Below are positions 60,201 to 64,000 of a stretch of DNA of 64,000 nucleotides, piece by piece. The stretch's first letter is position 1; the number at the start of each line of letters is the position of its first letter. This stretch comes from Rutstroemia sp. NJR-2017a BVV2. Its lineage: Eukaryota; Ascomycota; Leotiomycetes; Helotiales; Rutstroemiaceae. The stretch is taken from assembly GCA_002946415.1 (NCBI GenBank), contig NJPS01000057.1:294836-358835 (forward strand), read 5' to 3'. Under the pieces are notes generated by a model. It was given only the letters and a program-made list of their open reading frames with translations. It did no database searches and was not told the DNA's origin. The translations under genes and the position numbers were made by a program.

Positions 60201-61002
60201 TATAATAATCGAATATATTTATCTAATAATAATATATATATTCTATAAAGAAGTTTGGAATTACTTCAAGTTAGGATTTCGAGAAAGCTACTATAAAGAA
60301 GCTACTCGAGATACTATTTCTATCTATTATACTAAGATGGAATATCTATTAACTGCCGAAACAATAAAGAGTTTCTATATAGTTAATACTAATCAGATAA
60401 TAATTCGATTAATTAAAGCTCTTGTTTCATTTATTTAGGACTTCTCAGATCATCAAGATAATAACTATTAATAATAGGATAATATTTCTTTTCGTATTCT
60501 CTTTCGTCGAGCTAGTAAGTAGCTTTAATAATAGAATAGAGCTAATATAATAAAATAATTTCGAGAGTAGTTCAAAAGATATTTTATTATAACTATCTAG
60601 CTTATACCTTATCCACAATATAGCAAATTCTTTCAGAAAAATCAGGAAAAATATACTATAATAATAGGGATTTATTATTTATAATTGGTTAACTCGCTAG
60701 TAAAAAACCAATAAGATATTAAATATAATATACGATAGTTATAAAACTTGATAGAGGAGAAACTACAAATATATCGACTTAAGTACCTTAAACAAGGTAA
60801 AAATAGGATCGAATAGATACCGAATTAGTATTTATATAAGGATTGGAAAGAACCTATATTATAATATATATCTAAGAAGCCAACCAATAGTTTTCGGGAA
60901 ATAAATATCAAATTGGAAAAAGTTGGAGAAATAATTACTAAGATATAGAAACTAAATAATCCTTAGGTTGAAGACTAATTATATAGAGATAGATATATTT
61001 GA
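57217..61002 (+). pseudogene. Large degraded ORF of unknown family, about 1260 codons in one frame
   Basis: Frame 1 can be followed from about 57217 to a TGA at 61000-61002 with many TAG/TAA but no frameshift. The longest open piece is 57460-57660. The first 270 residues are low-complexity, rich in Asp, Ser, Asn, Glu and Thr (disordered). Ordered sequence then follows: V-V-C-F-D-I-D-S-F-L-G-F-T-Q (about 58410-58450), D-I-N-L-F-P-Y-F-Y, F-F-P-R-I-Y-K-P-D-K-P-T-N-F, L-F-F-S-S-K-N-T-K-L-R-F and S-E-I-W-E-V-F-E-R-S. Further along are I-E-Y-I-Y-L-I-I-I-Y-I-F-Y-K-E-V-W-N and T-K-M-E-Y-L-L-T-A-E-T. I recognise no catalytic domain and no transposase or helicase signature. RIP implies that it was once repeated, so it is probably carried by a mobile element. 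Confidence 0.6.
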
Positions 61003-61636
61003 GATTTAAGATCGAAATACTTCTTAAAGCTTATAGATAGCTAAAGTAGAGTTAATAGTTGATAATTAAATAGTAGTTCTAAGATTAAAGAAAAGTAAAA
61101 AGATAAAAGATTAATAATAGATAGATTATAAATAGTTGATAGTTTATAATCTAACCAAAATATTTTCACTATTTAATAACTGAAAGTATTTTTTCTTACT
61201 AATAACTAATTACTAGCAAAGAACTATAACTTAGTTAGTAATATAAAAGGTTACTAAGATCTATTTCCTTACTTTTTGCAACCGAGATATATTCATCAAG
61301 TTAGTATATCGTGATAAAGTAGTTATATTATTAGCAACTAATTACTACTGATAAACTGAAACCTTATTGGCAATTTAATATCTTATTAACTATATCTTAT
61401 TCTAATTTACAAGATAATAATGAATTATATAATGAATATGATTTATTACTTATCGTATAGTTTATTTTAAACCTTATTTTCTTAGATTCAAAACTATATT
61501 TTCTATATTTTCACTTTCTCTTTCCTATATTACAAAATATTATTTCGGTATATAGTTATTTGCTATCTATTTGTACTTAGCCTAATTCGATCTATTTTCG
61601 CTAACAATTCGACCAACTTATTCTATTCAAATAATT
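61003..61636. other. AT-rich spacer
   Basis: No gene seen. Words such as CTAGCAA, CTAACGA and CGCTAGC begin to recur and continue into the tandem repeat on the right. Confidence 0.4.
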
Positions 61637-61879
61637 GATTTACTAGCAACTTATTTCTCTTTGGATATTTCAATTAAATAGTCGATTTACTAGTAATTCG
61701 ATATACTATCAATTTGCTAGCGATTCAATTCTTTTTGGATATTTCAATTGAATAGTCGATTCGCTAGTAACTTGTTTCTCTTTTTAATATTTCAATTAAA
61801 TAGTCGATTTACTAGCAATTCGATATATTATCGATTCGCTAGCAATTCAGTTCTCTTTGGATATTTCAAGAAAATAGTT
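61637..61879. repeat. Composite tandem repeat, two units of about 121 bp
   Basis: GATTTACTAG-type starts occur at 61637, 61684, 61758, 61806 and about 61880, with alternating spacing of 47, 74, 48 and 74 bp. The short and long sub-units share TTCTCTTTGGATATTTCAAT and differ by an insert around TCGATATACTATCAATTTGC. Confidence 0.8.
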
Positions 61880-62063
61880 AATTTACTAACGAAAATAGAT
61901 CGAATATCTCTCTAAACTATTCGCTTTCAGCTTGCTTACTATTTACCATCTATCAGCTTTTGGCTAACTCTTATTTAGCTATGTTTTATCTACTGTACTT
62001 CTATCAACTTGCTTTCTACTTACTAGTATTTCGCTTTTAAATCATCGCCTAGTTACTATCGAA

Positions 62064-62290
62064 ACTATACTACCTCGTAAACAAGTAGTTGCTAAGCCGG
62101 CAAAGAAAGGCTAGCTATAATTGGTTATTAAATCTAGTAAGAAGATTATTATTTACCAGCCTTTCGGCAACAATAGAATAATAAATTGCCTTCGATCTTC
62201 TATCGAATAGTTATCTAATAGGTTACGATTCAGAACCTAACCAGTATAAAGACGATATCGGATAAAGTATATACTACTAGCTTTTTGATA
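62064..62290 (+). pseudogene. Weak coding trace, Lys-rich start
   Basis: Frame 3 reads L-P-R-K-Q-V-V-A-K-P-A-K-K-G, then K-S-S-K-K-I-I-I-Y-Q-P-F-G-N-N-R and L-R-S-S-I-E, with TAG/TAA between. The basic opening would suit a nuclear or nucleic-acid-binding protein. No family recognised. Confidence 0.3.
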
Positions 62291-62807
62291 CCAAAAGCTT
62301 ATATAAATTGCCTAAGTACCTTATATTTATACCTCTCTACAAACAAGTTTGGCTAGGAAATAAGTAAGGCTAATAAGGTCTTTTAGTTAGTATTTACTAG
62401 ATATTTGTTGTTGATTCGCTAGCTAACAGCTAGATTATAGCTATATAGCCTATAAAGAATATAGCAATAACAGATAATAGTATAGTTGCTATCTCGGTAT
62501 AAATAAAGGCCCTTTTTATATTCCTATCGATTATTTATTTTCTATAATTTACAATCAATTCACTAACGATTTATCAGCTATCAACTGAAACTGAGCTAGC
62601 TGCTTGTATTATAGTTACTACTACTATAGAATACAATCGAATCCTTATCGCTAACAAAGATAAAGCTAGCAAAGATTTCCTTATTACCGAAAGAGAAGTA
62701 ATTCAAAAGATAATCAATACTTCTATAGTATTCTCTTATATTAATATCGGCTTTATTATAAGTACTACTTACTAGCTATTAGCTAACAATTCACTATTTA
62801 CTTACTA

Positions 62808-63110
62808 ATGATATAGAAATTAAATACTATCAATACTATACCTACTAAGAAGCGAAAATATATCGAGTTAGAGATAACTAATATACTAACCAGCCTCGAT
62901 ACAAAACTCACTATCCAGTATTATAGCCTCGAGAACAAAGTAAACAAGCTAGTAACTGATATCGAAAATATTAATAGAAATTACCGAACTTAGGCTAAAG
63001 AGATTACTAAACTCAAGAAGTAAGTTATCTACTAGATTACTATATAGTATCTATTTACTAACGAATTACTAGAACTCTTACTATTATTTGTAGTTATCAA
63101 GTTGCTATCT
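62808..63110 (+). pseudogene. Weak coding trace, coiled-coil-like
   Basis: Also frame 3. From ATG at 62808 the sequence reads L-N-T-I-N-T-I-P-T-K-K-R-K-Y-I-E-L-E, then S-L-E-N-K-V-N-K-L-V-T-D-I-E-N-I and K-E-I-T-K-L-K-K, with heptad-like Leu/Ile/Val spacing and a K-K-R-K basic patch. Stops are Gln-type. It could be a second ORF of the same element as 57217-61002. Confidence 0.35.
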
Positions 63111-64000
63111 TAGAAGATATTAGCAAGCTAATTATTACCGTTAACAAACTAGTTGATACTTAGAATCTTGAGTAAGAATCTATATATTCGCTAGTAAAAG
63201 CTAAACTACCTGAATTCGATCTTGTGATTATACTCCGCGAAACCAAGTAGGTAGTAGCAGGTAATAATAATAAATCCGATAACAATTTAGAATTATAATA
63301 ATAGCTTATCGCTCTCGATTCGTTAGCTTTACGATATAATAATAATAAGTTTTCGGTCTTGAATTGGTTAGGGATAGTTAAGGATATAGTGAATTTTTCT
63401 TACTTTTTTGTACCAGAGTTGATATATTTTAGCCGGCAAATAGCTATTTGAGAGCTAGCTTATTACTTAAAGTTAAATATAAGTTAGGTAATTATTCAGT
63501 AGCAAATAGTAATAAATAGGATCTTTTTTTCATAATAGGTTAATACCAAAATGCGACGGAAATAGCAGCTATTAGATAACAAATATCTAGTATTTTACTA
63601 GTTGTTTTCTCATGATCTAATAGGTAGTAACGAGAACTACAATAATAACTAGATTATTAATAGATAGATTTTAAAAAATAAGAAGTTATATTATTAACTT
63701 CAATATAATCTCGAATAAATTATTTATTGATATTAATTTATAAATGAAATTGTTTCAGTTAAGAGAAAAATAATTAACTTTTAATAATTAAATTTATAAC
63801 GATATTATATCAACTAATTAGCTATAAGATATAATATAAATAGAAAAATATTATTAAAACTATATCTATATAAGATAATTATTATTATTATTAGATTTTT
63901 TATTATTAATAATAAGCTAATTAATAAATCAATTATTGAATATTTAATAAAATCTATTAAATATTTATAAAAATTCTATATATTAATAATATCATTTATA
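63111..64000. other. AT-rich DNA to the window edge
   Basis: Faint coding bias persists to about 63340, then very AT-rich sequence with no frame or repeat that I can identify. Confidence 0.45.

Noticed and set aside
1..64000. Alternative genetic code with TAG/TAA read as Gln or Trp
   Set aside because: In-frame stops occur only in transposon remnants and replace both Gln and Trp, along with Cys-to-Tyr and Asp-to-Asn changes. The intact host genes contain none. RIP explains all of it.

Overview
The window looks like a chromosomal segment of a filamentous ascomycete (Pezizomycotina) with an active or past RIP (repeat-induced point mutation) system. Long blocks of very AT-rich DNA are packed with retrotransposons whose reading frames are closed almost entirely by C-to-T and G-to-A changes: Gln and Trp codons become stops, Cys and His become Tyr, and Asp becomes Asn. 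Two short islands of ordinary composition hold the only genes that look intact. No tRNA, rRNA or CRISPR was found. The species cannot be named from sequence alone.

Layout: 1-4881 is a Ty1/copia polyprotein in a single frame, lightly mutated. 6427-13289 is a complete but RIP-killed Ty3/gypsy chromovirus with 550-bp LTRs. 14436-37412 is a three-layer nest: a second chromovirus (minus strand) was split by a Tad-like LINE (16-bp target duplication), which was itself split by an 11.4-kb gypsy-type element (22785-34229, minus strand, 203-bp LTRs). The innermost element carries, besides gag-pol, two long degraded ORFs: one downstream in the sense direction with motifs that recall 2-oxoglutarate/Fe(II) dioxygenases, and one antisense. 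A second LINE copy fills 37554-42476. Two further LINE fragments lie at 42520-42985 and 53910-54030.

Gene islands: 45825-47027 (minus) encodes a 400-residue secreted protein of unknown function. A small membrane-protein gene at 48289-48644 has an ATG that appears to be made by splicing. The second island has a short-chain dehydrogenase/reductase (50976-51926) tail-to-tail with the C-terminal part of an AflR-like Zn2Cys6 regulator (52591-53400, minus) that is frameshifted and cut off by the AT-rich block. That pair could be the remains of a secondary-metabolite locus, but two genes are thin evidence.

The right arm (53400-64000) is AT-rich again. It has a 3' fragment of a third gypsy family, a truncated chromovirus LTR fused to three tandem 252-bp units, and a single-frame degraded ORF of about 1260 codons (57217-61002) of a family I do not recognise, followed by a composite tandem repeat and faint further coding traces.

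The strongest candidates for undescribed biology are the accessory ORFs of the 11.4-kb element and the large unknown ORF at 57-61 kb. All domain assignments come from reading the sequence by eye.
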